Shown here piece by piece: positions 23,399-36,148 of a stretch of 64,000 nucleotides of DNA. This stretch comes from Cheiracanthium punctorium. Lineage: Eukaryota > Arthropoda > Arachnida > Araneae > Cheiracanthiidae. The position numbers and the translations under genes were made by a program. Each line of letters opens with the position of its first letter. The first letter of the stretch is position 1. Under the pieces are notes generated by a model, which made no database searches, was not told the origin of the DNA, and saw only the letters and a program-made list of their open reading frames with translations. The DNA lies in assembly GCA_038373885.1 (NCBI GenBank), contig JAWZYV010012251.1, positions 62,001 through 126,000 on the forward strand, given 5' to 3'.

Positions 23399-23560
23399 TG
23401 AAGTTTAGAAGAAATATAAATGTACTTCCAACTGCAATTAGCCGAAGGAAAGATGGCGCAAAACGAGGATGTAAACGAATTGCTGCTGGATGCCCCTTGA
23501 GAGAATTGATGCCAGCATCAAAGAAATGAAAAAGAAATTTAAAAATTAATATTGATCAGA
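23399..23560 (+). pseudogene. Possible fragment of a transposon protein
   Basis: The frame FRRNINVLPTAISRRKDGAK, then RGCKRIAAG and a stop near 23527, resembles the 'VQPTAISRRK' C-terminal segment I associate with SWIM/MULE-type transposon proteins. It is too short for more than a tentative call. The upstream 'tttttccag' at 23353-23363 is acceptor-like. Confidence 0.25.
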
Positions 23561-23569
23561 AAGCAAAAA

Positions 23570-24665
23570 GCCATGGTACTGGGCTTTAAAAGCTGTGTTT
23601 AATCAGATGTGCATTATATTCTGTGTGGAATTTTGAAAGATTATGTATATATTTATTTTATTTACGTACTTATGTAGTTGTTCTTTTTTTTTTTTTTTTT
23701 TTTTTTTTAAGTATTAATGTCTAGAATAAATGTTTCATCTCTTTCTGCTTAAGTCATTTTTTCCACTCAAATTCTTAAGTCCAATTTAATATGACTTAAG
23801 CCTGTCATGTTTCGTACTCTTGCAAAGTTATTTTACATTCTAAGGGAATGTCATGGGTGATTATTAATCAAAACTACTTGCTACAAACTACCATATTTTC
23901 ATGCAGTAAGATTACACTAGGTTTTTGGGGGTGCAAGAAAAAAAAATAGAAATAAGGGGTGAGAAGTGCAAGAAATTCTTACTTTAACGGTGTTATTCGA
24001 AAAAATCATGCGATTTTGGTACATAATTACAAATAAACTAACTATGCCAGGCACTTCAAAATTTTGAAACTGTCTCTTTACAAGCTGTATTACATACTGC
24101 GAAGACAGGCCAATCTGTATCAGTTTCAAAACTTTTAGAAAAAATTCTTTAAAATCTTAAATTTTCGCAAGGCGTGTCACTCTTTGAAAAATCTTGCAGC
24201 TCAGATCTATGTTTAAGAATTTTTTCTGAAAATTTCACAAAAGCCACAGCGTTTTCGCTTATCGCAGTGTGTAAAACAGCTTATGATGAACCATCTGGAA
24301 TTTTTTGGAGACCATGGTACTATTAGTTTATTTCAATTTGTGTACCAAGACTAAAAACAGAGTTCTTTTTATGATTTTGCTGGAATTACAGAATTAGAAC
24401 AACAAATTGCAGAACATGTACTTTCAGTTTTATCTTAAATTAATGTAGTATTTCCAAAGAGCAAAAATACATAGCTTATATGTAAATTCTATCTTCTAAA
24501 TTTGCCACTTCTACCAAATATTTACTTGCACACGCATGCAATTAGTTTCCTTATTTTATTGATATTATTCATTCAAAAAGATAATGACCTTCTTCCACAT
24601 TTATAATGCAATACCTCCTGTCTTCACTTTAAATCATAATATATAAGTAATTTTTTGCTGTATGC

Positions 24666-24750
<85 letters not shown>

Positions 24751-25640
24751 AAGTACTGTAATAGTTTTCCCTATATTTTTCTACAATTTTTACAAATTTT
24801 CTTTTGTGCACAAAACAAGAATTCACAAAAATAAAAATTTTGCTTGAATATTGCCAATTTGGAAACTTAATTTCTAAGGTTATATTTTTTCTCTCGGAGA
24901 AAAATTTAACATATGAATTACAATCTCTGTGGTGTACAATCAATATGAATTAGAAATTTAATATACGAATGCAAAATTCTTTACGAAAAGTTACATAAAA
25001 TGCAATTTAATCTATGTAATATCATTTAAAATAACGTTTATTTCTATATGGCTGTTAAATGGATAAATTCACACAATAAAAAATATTCATTTCTATATCC
25101 TTTTGGCCTGGTGAAATATTGGCACACAGAAAACCATTATTTTCCTGTACACCTAATATATATATGCTGAATTAAACTACTCTTCAATAGCTCTTGAAAG
25201 GAAAAAATCACAGTAGATCCCACATCAGCAGTATATGCAAATTACAAAAGAAAAATATGATTACTATAAACTTTCACACTGAAATTTATATATAGCCTTT
25301 CACCAACTTCGTTTAAAGCTATTTCAGAGACTTTTTATGTACATCATCTAAATAATGTATGGAGCACATTTCACTAATCGAATTCTTTGTGTGGGGTCAT
25401 TATAAAAAATTAAATTTTGCCTTTATTTAATTCAGTATCCAGAAAATTTTAAGCAATTCCATTAAAATTCTCTGCCTTTATTAATATTAATTTTATTGTA
25501 TGTGTTTTCTAAATACCAGTTTGTATTTATTTTTCCTTACTGAATAGTTTCTACAGTACTGTCTCTTTTGTGTCACTCTTTTTTGTTAATTATTTGATAA
25601 AAGATTTAAAATATTTTATACTAGTTAATATTTTGTTTAG
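23570..25640. repeat. Intron with simple repeats; no gene recognised
   Basis: Contains a T run at 23685-23709 and an AT microsatellite at 24669-24715 followed by a T run to 24746. I see no transposon termini or exon-like frames. It ends at the TMEM164 acceptor TTTTGTTTAG (25631-25640). Confidence 0.6.
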
Positions 25641-25741
25641 GTGTTTATACTGTTGAAGCAATGGGAGATATGAGCTGGGCAGTTTTAACACAAGGATTTT
25701 TATTCTTATATCATTTTATTATTCTCCAAGCACTTGGAATC
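25641..25741 (+). CDS. TMEM164: TMEM164 exon, third in the window
   Basis: Acceptor TTTTGTTTAG ends at 25640 and a perfect donor GTAAGT starts at 25742. The 101-bp exon begins with GT, completing a Gly codon with the preceding exon, then encodes VYTVEAMGDMSWAVLTQGFL and FLYHFIILQALGI. It matches the family segment with the conserved YHF histidine in a transmembrane helix. It leaves in phase 0. It is followed by a 24.5-kb intron that holds the nested Gypsy element. Confidence 0.9.
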
Positions 25742-25932
25742 GTAAGTTTTATGCATTATTTTACTATAGTAAAGAAATTTTTTTCTTTAACATAAATTTC
25801 TTAATTTTTTATGAATTTCTTTCAAATGATGCAATTTTTTAAAATCTCCTATGTATGTTTGCCAATGCATATAAATGACAATGGTTTTATTCATTGAGTT
25901 AGTTCTTGTTATCACATATTCTACATATAATG

Positions 25933-26463
25933 CAGTGTTTCTACAGACCTCGAAAGTCAGGAAAATGAGTTTTGGTCAGGGAAAGTCAGGGATTTTGGAA
26001 AAAGGGAAATTAGCAGAAATTGAACAACGGTCAGGGAAATGCAAGAAAAATTGAATTTTGCGCTAAAACCAAGAAAATATTTGCTGTTTGAACCTAAGTA
26101 TAGAAATTGTTTTATTTTATTTTTATTTTTCAACCTTATAAATAATTTTAAAATGTTTTCTTTATGAGCATATCTTGTGCAGTTGAAATATTCTTAATTT
26201 TATCCTAAATTATTTTCAAACATGGTTTTTATTAGAATCCAGTGATGTCAAATAAGATTCTTGTATATATTAATTTTATTATTATTATTATTTGTAAAAA
26301 AAAGGGGTAAAATATGTAAAAAAAAATTATTAATTAAAGGATGTAGTGTTAAAAATAGAAACACAAAATTCGGGAAAGCATGCTAGATAAAGTCAGGGAA
26401 GAGCGTGATAGATGTCAGGGAAAAGTCGGAGAAGCAAAAGCTGTGAAATCTGTAGAAACCCTG
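25933..26463. mobile_element. Non-autonomous element with hAT-like ends
   Basis: The ends are CAGTGTTTCTACAGAC and, on the other strand, CAGGGTTTCTACAGAT. Both subterminal regions repeat 'gtcagggaaa', as in hAT elements with transposase-binding repeats. TAATG flanks directly on both sides (25928-25932 and 26464-26468). Only five bases match, so either the 8-bp duplication has decayed or this is another superfamily. No transposase. Confidence 0.6.
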
Positions 26464-27004
26464 TAATGTTTAAACCCCATTTAAATTTATGAAAACGCTT
26501 GCTAAGTTAGGTACTGATTTCTTAACATTTTCCAGCATATTGTGGTGTTTGGCTCCCACCACAGCCGAGATCTTTAGAAATGCTATAATTCTGAAAAGAA
26601 ATGTCTGAAAAAAAAAAATGAATTTACTTTGTATTTTTGGACCTATTGAGAACATAACCCAAAAGGTTTACCTTGCCTGGTCTGTGTGCGAGTTACAAAA
26701 TAAACACAATAGCATATAATTTGATCAAATACATTTGCCTTTATTAAACAAGCCACACTTCAAGAATCTTCTAGCACATTCAAAAGAGATTAACATGACT
26801 GAATGTTGGCACATTTATAAAAACAGCATAGAAAAAAGGGTATCCTTAATATTTCAGTATGAACGAGTAGTTAGAAAATTTTACTTATGACATAGATGTG
26901 CCTCCCATACTTTGTGAAAGAAAAATTAAGAAAGGAAAACAGAGAAATTTTACACAAGGCCTAAATTGCATGGCTTTAGTAACTTTCACAAAGTCTCAGA
27001 AGCC

Positions 27005-27035
<31 letters not shown>

Positions 27036-28547
27036 GATAACTAGACTAAAAAAATTTAACACTTCCCTGAACCTATTGTGATTACCCCCCCCCCCCCGAA
27101 AAAAAGGGGGGGAAACATTTTTGCAAATAGATTCCCATTCCAAAAAGGAAATAAAACAGAATAAAGAAAAAAAATACAAGAAAAAGGAAACAGAAAATTT
27201 TCTATTACTTCAATTAACAAAAAAAAAATTCCAATTTGACCACTTCAACCATGACAAAAATTTCACTTCTAAACTGGTACATTGATTTTGTGGCTCCAAA
27301 TGATTCACAAACAAATTATGTCAGAAAAAAGAAATTATTAGAATTTCCGTTACTCAAAAAAAAATTGTATCTCTCTATTCTAAAAAAAAGTAAAGGCCGC
27401 TGTCAAAACTTATGGACCTATCTCCTCCTAAACCGTAAAGATTTGAGTTTTGACTAAGGTGCCCACAGATTCGCAAAATTCCGAGGAACCTGCTAAGCTG
27501 ATTTAAATTTCGAAAATCGATTTATTTTAGAAGATATTAATAAAAAACTGAAAAAATAAACAGAATGGTTGCCAGATTTGGCATAAAATCATTCATTCCT
27601 TTGCAACAAAGCATTTCCAAGTATCTAGAATCGCGTGAAATTTACAAACATGAGTTAGAATTACGCCCATTTTACGCCAAAATAAAATGTTCGTCCGTGC
27701 TCTAATTTCCATAAATATGCACCGATTTCTACGAAATTTATATATTTTACTCTTATCTACTGTACCATGTACCCTATTGAAAATTGTATTTGTAGCATTT
27801 ATAGTTTTTCTACAGGAGTACTCAAAATATTCCCAATACATTGCATTCTATGGGAAGTTATTCTTTAAAGCGTATCATCCTACTATATAGTTACGCTGAT
27901 CCCTGACTCAAGATAAAACTCATTTCCACCATTACTGCAAAAAGATTACGAAATTAAGCACTGAAAAGCCTAATAATATCTACACCATTTGTACGATCCG
28001 CTTGAAATTTTCCATAAATATGTATAGAAATATAGAAAATAAAAATGTGCTATTTTAAAAATCTGAAAATCCACCCGTTCCCTCATTTTTAAGCAATTTT
28101 TCGCTCTTTTCAGATCAATTTTATTTCCGAGAGTAAAAAAAGTTAATCATTTGCGTGACAAAAGTAGCTGTTGCAAGTGAGTATGACATCATATTGATGT
28201 CACAATTATCCGGATTTTTCCTGATTTATGAGAATTTTTTTTCATAAATAAAATTATTTCTTCGGGATTGCGAAGGTATATTATAGTAGTGGACACTCTC
28301 CATAGCTGCTTGCTTAGGTCTTTGGTACCAAGTTTCAATAATGTACAACATGTTTCAATAATGTAATAAGAAAATACATTTTGTAAGACCAAAAAAATTC
28401 CTCATGTGGTGGGTTATAGCCCACCTAACCCCCCCCCCTCCCCTAGGTACACCACTGATAAGAGCCAATAATCTATATAAGAGCTGTCGTCTAGTGAACA
28501 AATTAAATTTATTTTTAAAATACTTTTTACATTTTTGATACATTTAA

Positions 28548-31500
28548 CAGGGTGGCCACGCGTCCTTGAAAACCGGGAATGTCCTTGAATTTACAAAAAA
28601 AAAAAAATTCAAGGCCTGGAATGTGCTTAAATTTTTAATGGACGTCTGGAATGTCCTTAAATTTTGAAAGGAAGTCTGGAATATCCTTAAATTTTACTCT
28701 CCAATTGCTGAATTTTTGTTGTGTCATCAGTTATTCCCAGCCCCTACGATAATGAAACCACGTACCATGGAGCCGCTATGTACAAACGCGAAATGCATGC
28801 TTGGCTGGCACTGCAGTGAGCACTGAGCAAGATGACGTATGCTCGTGACGCTCTTTTCCTCTCAACCAATTGAAATTCGTGATGCGATCTTGTACGGCTG
28901 TGCGGAGGGGAGAGGGATTTTCCCTGTCGGCAGAATCTTTTAAAGCGATTGGCTCGTTACCTTTGGAAAGGGAGGTTTCGCGTGGAAGGGAAAATGAGCA
29001 AGATTATTTGACAATGAGAAATAACAGGCTACAGTCACTTGTACAGATGCGTGTATGTACTATGTTGTACTGCAATCACGGATGCTGTGTGTGCATATAT
29101 CTGTTTCCTTGCTGTAATATGCATTTTTATTGATCTAACTCATTTTTAGTTATTAAAAGTATTGATTATTGTTGAATTTTCATAATTATGAGCCATAAGT
29201 GCCATTTTAATGATCTTTGATTACAAGATCCAAACTTTTCCACGTGGATCGGAAAAGTTACCGGTGATAGTCACGTGGCAAGATGTTTGATATGCTCAAC
29301 AAACATCAACATTTCATCAATGGGAAAGTCTACCTTAAGGAGCCATATGCAAGGCAAGAAGCACTTGTCACTTACCGAAAATAAAAGGAACACCTTAACC
29401 CTTGATGGACTGCTACCAAAAGTACCGTCATCACAACCATCTTCATCGTCCACGAGTAAACCATCATTTAATGATTCCGCATCGGTATTACAAGAACAGC
29501 CCTCGGCGGTAGCACGTTTTCAGAAAGCAGAATCAACGACGGCTGAAGTGTTTTGGGCATTGAAAGTGATGCAAAGCCACTTATCCTACAGATCGTGCGA
29601 TGGAATCGATGGCTTATTTCGATCCATGTTTCCGGGCAGCCAAATCGCCCTTAACTTTTCTTGTGGAAGAACGAAATGTTCGTACATTTGCTGCTTCGGT
29701 TTGGCACCTTATTTTTCATCGCTTGTGTTACAGCAGGTGAAAGAAACAGAAAATTTTGTTGTTCTTTTTGATGAGAGTTTGAACAAATTCTCTCAACAAA
29801 AGCAAATGGATATTCATCTTAGATTTTGGAATGAAGGCAAAGTGATGTCACGCTATTTAACGAGTGTGTTTTTAGGGCACGCAAATGCTGAAGTGTTGCT
29901 TGAAAGCATTAAGCAGTCTTTGAAAGATTTGCCATTAAAAAATGTCATTCAGCTATCAATGGATGGACCAAATGTGAACTGGAAACTGTTTTCCTTGCTT
30001 CAAGCGGAATTGGAAGCAGATTTCAATACATCTCTTTTAGACATTGGTTCTTGCAGTTTGCACATTGTACACAATACTTTAAGAAATGCAACTCAGCAGA
30101 CTGATTGGGAGTTAGAAAAGTTTCTTTCCAGCTTGTACAGGCTTTTCAAAGATTCACCTGCACGGTGAGAGGATTTTTCAAAAATTGAGGATGAGGATGA
30201 CAGCTTAAAAATGCCTCTTAAGTTTTGCCCTCACCGATGGGTTGAAAATTCCCCAGTTTGTGAGCGTGCACTGGAAATATGGCCATTTATAATTAAATAT
30301 GAGAAATTAGTAGCTGAAAAAAAGTTAAAAACCCATGTACTGTGTCATATAACACTGTTAAAAATTGGGTGAAAGATCCACTGTCGCTTGCAAAACTGTA
30401 TTTTTTAATTCAGTTGCAAAGCAACTCTGCCCCTTTTTAAAAATGTATCAAGGGGACAAGCCAATGTTGCCTTTTATGGCCGGGGATATTGAGAGAATGA
30501 TACGCATTTTAATGGGTCGCTTTGTTAAGAAGCATATTTTAGAAGAAGCAAAAACTGCCTCAGCACTTCTTGATATTGATTTAAATGAAAAAAATTGTTC
30601 CACTTATGGAACAATTGACATTGGGTTCCAGGCAGAAAGGGAATTGAAGACTGTACGGGCATCTACAAGACAAATAATGAAATTCCGTATGGATTGTAAA
30701 GACATATTGCAGAATCTTGTGGATAAATTATTATTCAAGTGTCCACTCAGATATGCTGTTGTGTGTCATATGAAGTGTTTGGATCCAGCATTAATGCATA
30801 CTGACCAGAATTCTTCTCTAAAATGCTTTCAATTTATTTTGCAGAAACTTGTTGATGCAAATCATTTAAAAGCAGATGTGGTTGATTCTGTTAAGTTACA
30901 ATTCAGTGACTTTATAACTAGTGTAGCAGCAGTTACTAATGATTTCAAAGTGTTTGATAATAGTGATGATGGCGTAAGATTGGATGCATTATTTTATGAA
31001 CATTTATCCTCCTGCAAAAAGTTCGATCTGTTGTGGGGGGGTAATAAAAAAGCTGCTGTTGCTCTCTCATGGACAGGCATCGGTGGAAAGAGGTTTTTCT
31101 ATTAATAAACAAATAATTGTTGAAAACATGGAGGAAACCTCACTTATTTCCCAAAGAGTAATCTGCGATCATCTGGCATATGTTGGTGGCCTTGAAAAGG
31201 TAGAAATAACAAAATCTCTTATTAGTAATGTTAGATGTGCCAGGCAAATATATCTGGTACATTTAGAGGACAAAGCGAAAGAAAAAGCTATTTCTGCTGA
31301 TAATAAAGAGAAAACAAATGCTTGATGAAATGGAAACTATCAAGAAAAGGAAGACGTGTCTGGAAAATGAAATATCAGACTTATTAAAGTCAGCTGATGA
31401 GTTAGCGACAAAAGCTGAACAAACACGTGATTTTAACTTTATAGTTAAATCCAACAGCTTTAGGAAGACAGCCCAGGAAAAAAAGACCTTAATAATAGAA

Positions 31501-32246
31501 ATTGATACTGAGATAAAAGAAAAATCACGATTGTGGAAGAATAATTGCAGTTGAAGTTTTTACTATCCTGAAATTTGTAAATAGTTTTCTTATAATGTTG
31601 TTTATATTTTATTACATTAAAATTAATGAAATACAGATTTCCATGCAAGTATTTAAAGGCATGTGTTTCCTTCCCCTCCCCTCCTTCATTTTAACTTTTA
31701 TAGGAAATCTTTTTTCGTGAAGAAAAAAGAATTAGTCATGTCCAAAAGAATGTAAGTAAATAATTTAAGTTATGTCCATCTAAAATGCATGAGTTTTGTT
31801 CCTACTTATAAAAACTGCTATTTTGGAATTGAAGAAGAAATATCATTTTTACATAAACATGTAAGTTTTATATTTTATTATACTAGTATTTGTATAATTA
31901 TAAACTTATTTGCAAATTCCCTTTCACTTATACTTTCCTTTTAATTTAAAATTTATATTAAATCAAATAATACGTACAAAAATGTTAAGTAATATCTAGT
32001 ATCAAAATATTTGCTTAAAACGGTACTTGCTCCAATTTACATGGTCTCTCAACAATTATGAAATAGTATTAAGTGTTTTTTAGAAATTTTCAATATATGT
32101 GTGTTCATGAAACCATGAGATTGAATTAGGTTATAAGAAAATAGAAATCAGGACAAAAAAATATGTATGCTCATTGTGCGTTTAAGGATGTCCTTGAAAG
32201 TCCTTAATGTCCTTGAATTTTTTTCTGAGAAAGAGTGGCCACCCTG
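28548..32246 (+). mobile_element. 3.7-kb hAT transposon with BED-finger transposase
   Basis: The ends CAGGGTGGCCACGCGTCC and, on the other strand, CAGGGTGGCCACTCTTTC are an inverted repeat. Both subterminal zones contain several 'aatgtccttaaatttt' or 'tccttgaattt' words (28580-28700 and 32185-32225), typical transposase-binding repeats of hAT elements. It encloses a transposase gene of about 2.4 kb. The flanks (acatttaa and aaaacatt) do not give a clean 8-bp duplication. It interrupts the Helitron-like block inside the Gypsy LTR. Confidence 0.75.
29188..31554 (+). pseudogene. hAT transposase with N-terminal BED zinc finger (decayed)
   Basis: An ATG at 29188 starts MSHKCHFNDL. A TGA at 29218-29220 replaces a probable Trp, then LQDPNFSTWIGKV and the finger CLIC...H....H (29284-29360) follow. 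The catalytic fold is readable with VVLFDESLNKFS (about 29760) and IQLSMDGPNVNW (about 29950). TGA at 30166-30168 and frameshifts near 30330, 30390 and 31060, all in or by short homopolymers, break it. The C-terminus has the hAT dimerisation motif LSHGQASVERGFSINKQI (about 31060-31115), then a charged coiled-coil tail (31318-31554). Total length near 780 codons fits a long hAT transposase of the SHGQASVERGFS type found in many animals. Confidence 0.75.
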
Positions 32247-33938
32247 AAAACATTTCCCACCCTGACTCTTAACCAGTTGTATGTTTTTAATTTTGCAACC
32301 TAGCATGTGAACGAGATTATAAACACCAGCACTCAATTTTAATATTTTGTTTCACATTTGCTAATGTGGCTGCCTTAGCAACAAATGAATAAAAAAAAGG
32401 GGGGGGAGCTTCTATCTTGAGATTATTAAAATACATGGAGTTCATATTTGTCAACGAAAAGTTTTCGTCTGCTACAGTGTATATTTACATTAGAAAATAA
32501 CTTTGAATTGATTACTGAGTTTTTTGTATAAAATGAATTTAAATTTTTAATATGAGTTTAACGGTAACTTGAAACTATGTTAAAATTTCTCGATGCATGA
32601 AATAAACGTATATACTGTTTGAGTGTGATCGCCATTATAAACTAACACTTTTTAACGCTTTCTAAAAAGGTTGAAAAGTGTTTGATTTCAGTTTGTCTGT
32701 CTGTCCGTCCATCCATGCTCTAGCTGTCGTAAATATACATCGATTTCTATGACATTTATGTATGTTATTGTTATTTCTCTCTATTCTAAAAAAGAGTAAA
32801 GGCCGCTGGCACTGTCAAAGCTTGTTGGCCTATCTCCTCCTAAACCTTGGGGATTTGAGTTTCGACTAAGGTGCCCAAATTAAAACTATATGAAATAAGT
32901 AATTCAAAATGTGTTACACAAAGTTGACAATTTTCAAATAGTAAGTTCGCTTAGACAACAGGAGTTTAGAATTAGAGATTATTCGTTTTTCCAAAGCAGA
33001 ATAACTAATATCTTGAAAATGAAAAATAATTAAAATGCAGATTATTTTAAAGCCGGTTCGGTCCAGCTGGATTATTTGCTACCAGTAGAAATATTTGGCG
33101 GCGTTAACTATGCCATTATAGCACAGTGCACTCTGGATATTTGCTAGCGCGACGAGATGGTATAATTCGTGGTGTTAAGTACGCCAAACCTCAAACGATT
33201 ATGTAAATGAAAATATGGATAACGGTTTTACGGTAACCTTAAATGAACAGTAATTATAGGTTGTGAGCAAGTGCCAATCGCCAAATAATGAAAAGTCGCC
33301 ATTGGTGGGAAGCTATCCTATCTGTTCCGTAGCTTTTATTAACTTTACATGTACGCAAGTCGCCAAATAATGAAAAATCGCCATGGGTGACAAATTCGCA
33401 AGATGTGTCCAATAGGTTTTACATTATTAAAAATACAGCTGAAACAGATGTTCTGATTTTATTACGCTTTAGCTCCTAATTAATATAACTTTTGAATGGC
33501 AACATTAAATATCATTGTGTTTCTGAGGAGTGCAAATAATTTTTCCAGCGATTATAAGTGGAGTCCGCACTCCAGGTGGAGAATAGCTCAGGACCCGTAC
33601 AACACGGATTCCCATAACAAAATATCTTCCGTGTCATGAGGGGGAGGGGGTCTACTGTAGTGTGAAGTTTAAATTTTTATGTACCAATGAACATGCAAGA
33701 ACCAAGCAATGTGTAGCTCAGTAACATTCTATCTGATCCAATCTTCGGGTTTTGTCTGTTGAAATTATGTCTTTTTTACGAATAAGCATTATTAGGGGCC
33801 GAATGCCTCATGCGAAAAGCGAGCGTAGCGAGTCTGGGGAAACGAAAAAAAAAAAAAAAAAAGTTCCAGAGCACATAGCAGAGTACAAAAGATGGTAACG
33901 ATTTCACCAGTCTTGTATGTCAGGATTTAGAAGTATCA

Positions 33939-35258
33939 GGGATCTCTCAGACAAATCTCGCTCTTGGACATTGGTGCGTCGTCTTTGCAGGCCAGGTGAT
34001 GGGCGGCATGGGATCTCTCAGACGAATCTCACTGTTAGACATTGGTGTGCCCTTTTTGCAGGCCGGGAGATGAGCGGCATGGGATCTCGCTGTTGGACAT
34101 TGGTGCGCCATTTATACTGGCCGGGAGATGGAAAGGCAACCTGATTAACGGCAAAGCTCTTTTGGCATATCGGCTCTGGAATGAAGGAGGGTCTGTAGAT
34201 GTGCCATTTTTGCAGGCACTGCTAGGAATCAAATGATGATGGAAGCTGTTGTTTTTTATCAAAAAAGAAAAAAAAATGTGTCTAATAAGCCAAAAGCTTA
34301 GACGGTTACATGTCTAGGCGCTCTAACTAATGTCCTGGGAATCAGGGACTGACGTACAACAAAAATGTGCTCTTCAGGAAAGACGAGGAAAGCCTGCAAC
34401 TATAATCTCCCTCTGTGGCCCAGCTTAGAATGATCCCGTCACCAGCAAATTCCCCGCCCTTTCCAAGCAAGAGGTGGTGTTCCAAGAGACCAATCAACAC
34501 GCTCTCTAGACCGAGAAAGTTCTGGAAGGCCTAACTTGAGCCAATCAGAGAACACGCGGGCAACAAGCAGTATGATCTCATTGGCCAGGAGAAAGTTGGG
34601 AAAAATAAAATGTGATGCAAAAATATTAACAGAAATGGAAAGGAAGAAAAACATTTTTGCAAATAATAGCATTCCCATTCAATTAAGGAAATAAAACAGA
34701 ATAAAGGGAAAAAATACAAAAAAAGGGAACAGAAAATTTTCTATTATTTGAGTTAACAAAAAAAAAAAAAAAAAATTCCCAATTACAGCACTTTAACCAT
34801 GACAAAAATTTCACTTCTAAACTGGTACATTGATTTTGTGGCTCCAAATGATTCACAAACAAATTATGTCAAAAAAGAAAAAGAATTTTTTAGAATTTCC
34901 ATTACTCAAAAAAAAGTTGTATAACATTAAGAGGAAAAAAAAAAAAAAAAAAAAAGAGTTTCAGAGCACATAGCAGAGTACAAAAGGTGGTAAAGATCTC
35001 ACCAGTCTTTTAAGCCGGGATTTAGAAGTACCAGGGATATCTCGGATGAATCTCACTGTTGGTCATCGGTGTGCCATTTTTGCAGGCCGGGTGACGGGCA
35101 GTATGGGATCTCAGATGAATCTCGCTGTTGGACATTGGTGTGCTGTTTTTGCAGGCCGGATGACAGGTGGCATGGGATCTCTCAGACGAATCTCGCTGTT
35201 AGACCTTGCCTATCTCATCTTGTTAGAACCCTATTGTGTCCCTTATCATCTCAAGCCT
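33939..35258. repeat. Minisatellite-like units of about 70 bp inside the LTR
   Basis: Units built on 'gggatctctcagacgaatct', then 'ttggtgtgcc.tttttgcagg' and 'ccggg.gacgggcagcat', occur three times at 33939-34132 and about three times at 35034-35190. The 5' LTR has only one to two units (48806-48895). These repeats probably drove the unequal exchanges that make the LTRs differ. Confidence 0.75.
35227..35258 (+). repeat. 32-bp patch copied from the RT gene into the LTR
   Basis: It matches the reverse complement of 42497-42528 at 30 of 32 positions. That segment encodes KPYRVPYHLKP at the start of RT. In the LTR the patch is in the opposite orientation to the element. It falls within the second 70-bp repeat array and is absent from the first array and from the 5' LTR. 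Confidence 0.75.
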
Positions 35259-35976
35259 CACTGGTGTGCCATTTATACTAGATGGAAAGGCAACCTGATT
35301 GATAGTAAAGCTCTTTTAGCCTATCAGCTCTGGAACAAAGGAGGGTCTATAGATGCACCATTTTCGCAGGCACTGCCAGGAATCAAATGATGATGGAAGC
35401 TGTTATTTTTGATCAAAAAAAAAAAAAAAAAAAAAAAAATGTGGCTAAAAAGCCAAAAGCTTAGATGATTACATGTCTAGGCACACAAACTAATGTCCTG
35501 TGAATCAGAGGCTGGTGTGAAAAAGAATGTGCTCTTCAGGAAAGATGAGGAAAGCCTGCAACTACCTTCTCTCTCCGTGGCCCAGCTCAGAATGATCTCA
35601 TCACCAGCAAATTCCCCCCCCCCTTCCAAGCAAGAGATGCCGTTCCGGGAGACCAAGAAAGTTCTGGAAGGCCTGACTTGAGCCAATCAGAGAACATGCG
35701 GGCAACTAGCAGTATGATCTCATTGGGCGGGAGAAAGTTAAGATATTTGCATCGCCATTTTTCTTCCTAACAGAAAATGAAAGTAAGAAAAAAAAAACTG
35801 GCCATCTTGAATGAAAAATTTAATAAAACAAAAACGAAGTGTGTAAAAATGTAGGAGTTAGGAGTAGAAAATTAAATCAGAAGTGGGTGAAAATAATTAA
35901 AATCCGGACTTAAACAAAAGATTCAGAGTTTTACTGCAGGTTACAAGTTAAGCTATTGCGAAAAACGTGATAGTTA

Positions 35977-36148
35977 CAGAGGGGTAGCCAAGGGGGGGTT
36001 AGGGGGGTCATAACCCCCCCATGAGGAATTTTTTGCCATACAAAATGTATATTCTTCATTACATTATCATACACACATATACATATATATGAGTTGTAGT
36101 AGTCGTAACCCCCCCCCCCCCTATAAAAAATTTTTGGCTACGCCCCTG
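35977..36148. mobile_element. 172-bp hAT-type MITE with perfect 8-bp target duplication
   Basis: GATAGTTA at 35969-35976 and 36149-36156. The ends are CAGAGGGGTAGCCAAG and, on the other strand, CAGGGGCGTAGCCAAA. The interior has long G and C runs. It lies in the 3' LTR. A related single end (CAGTGGTGTACCTAGG on the minus strand) ends at 28457. Confidence 0.85.

Larger units (their letters stand above)
27370..33850 (+). mobile_element. Helitron-like insertion block in the LTR (candidate)
   Basis: The LTR reads ...ttgta|taacatt... in the other copies. Here the A is followed by TCTCTCTATTCTAAAA, a typical Helitron 5' terminus placed exactly at an A/T target. The other side ends 'gcgagcgtagcgagtctgg' (33824-33848 region), a GAGCGTAGCGAG-type 3' end closing in CTGG, a CTRR form. 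About 11 bp of LTR after the insertion site are missing, so the 3' junction is not clean. A second copy of the first 100 bp of the 5' end starts at about 32775, so two related copies may be joined here. No Rep/helicase protein seen. Confidence 0.4.

Noticed and set aside
24669..24746. Long AT and T tract as a possible replication origin or LINE tail
   Set aside because: No adjacent LINE 3' end or target duplication was seen; a simple repeat is sufficient.
24629..24943. Minus-strand frame with a YIYIYIY and poly-Lys segment
   Set aside because: Translation of an AT microsatellite and a T run.
33917..35390. Several short frames with repeated RCWTLV and CRPGDG-type peptides
   Set aside because: They arise from the 70-bp LTR repeats; the only meaningful piece is the RT-derived patch at 35227-35258.
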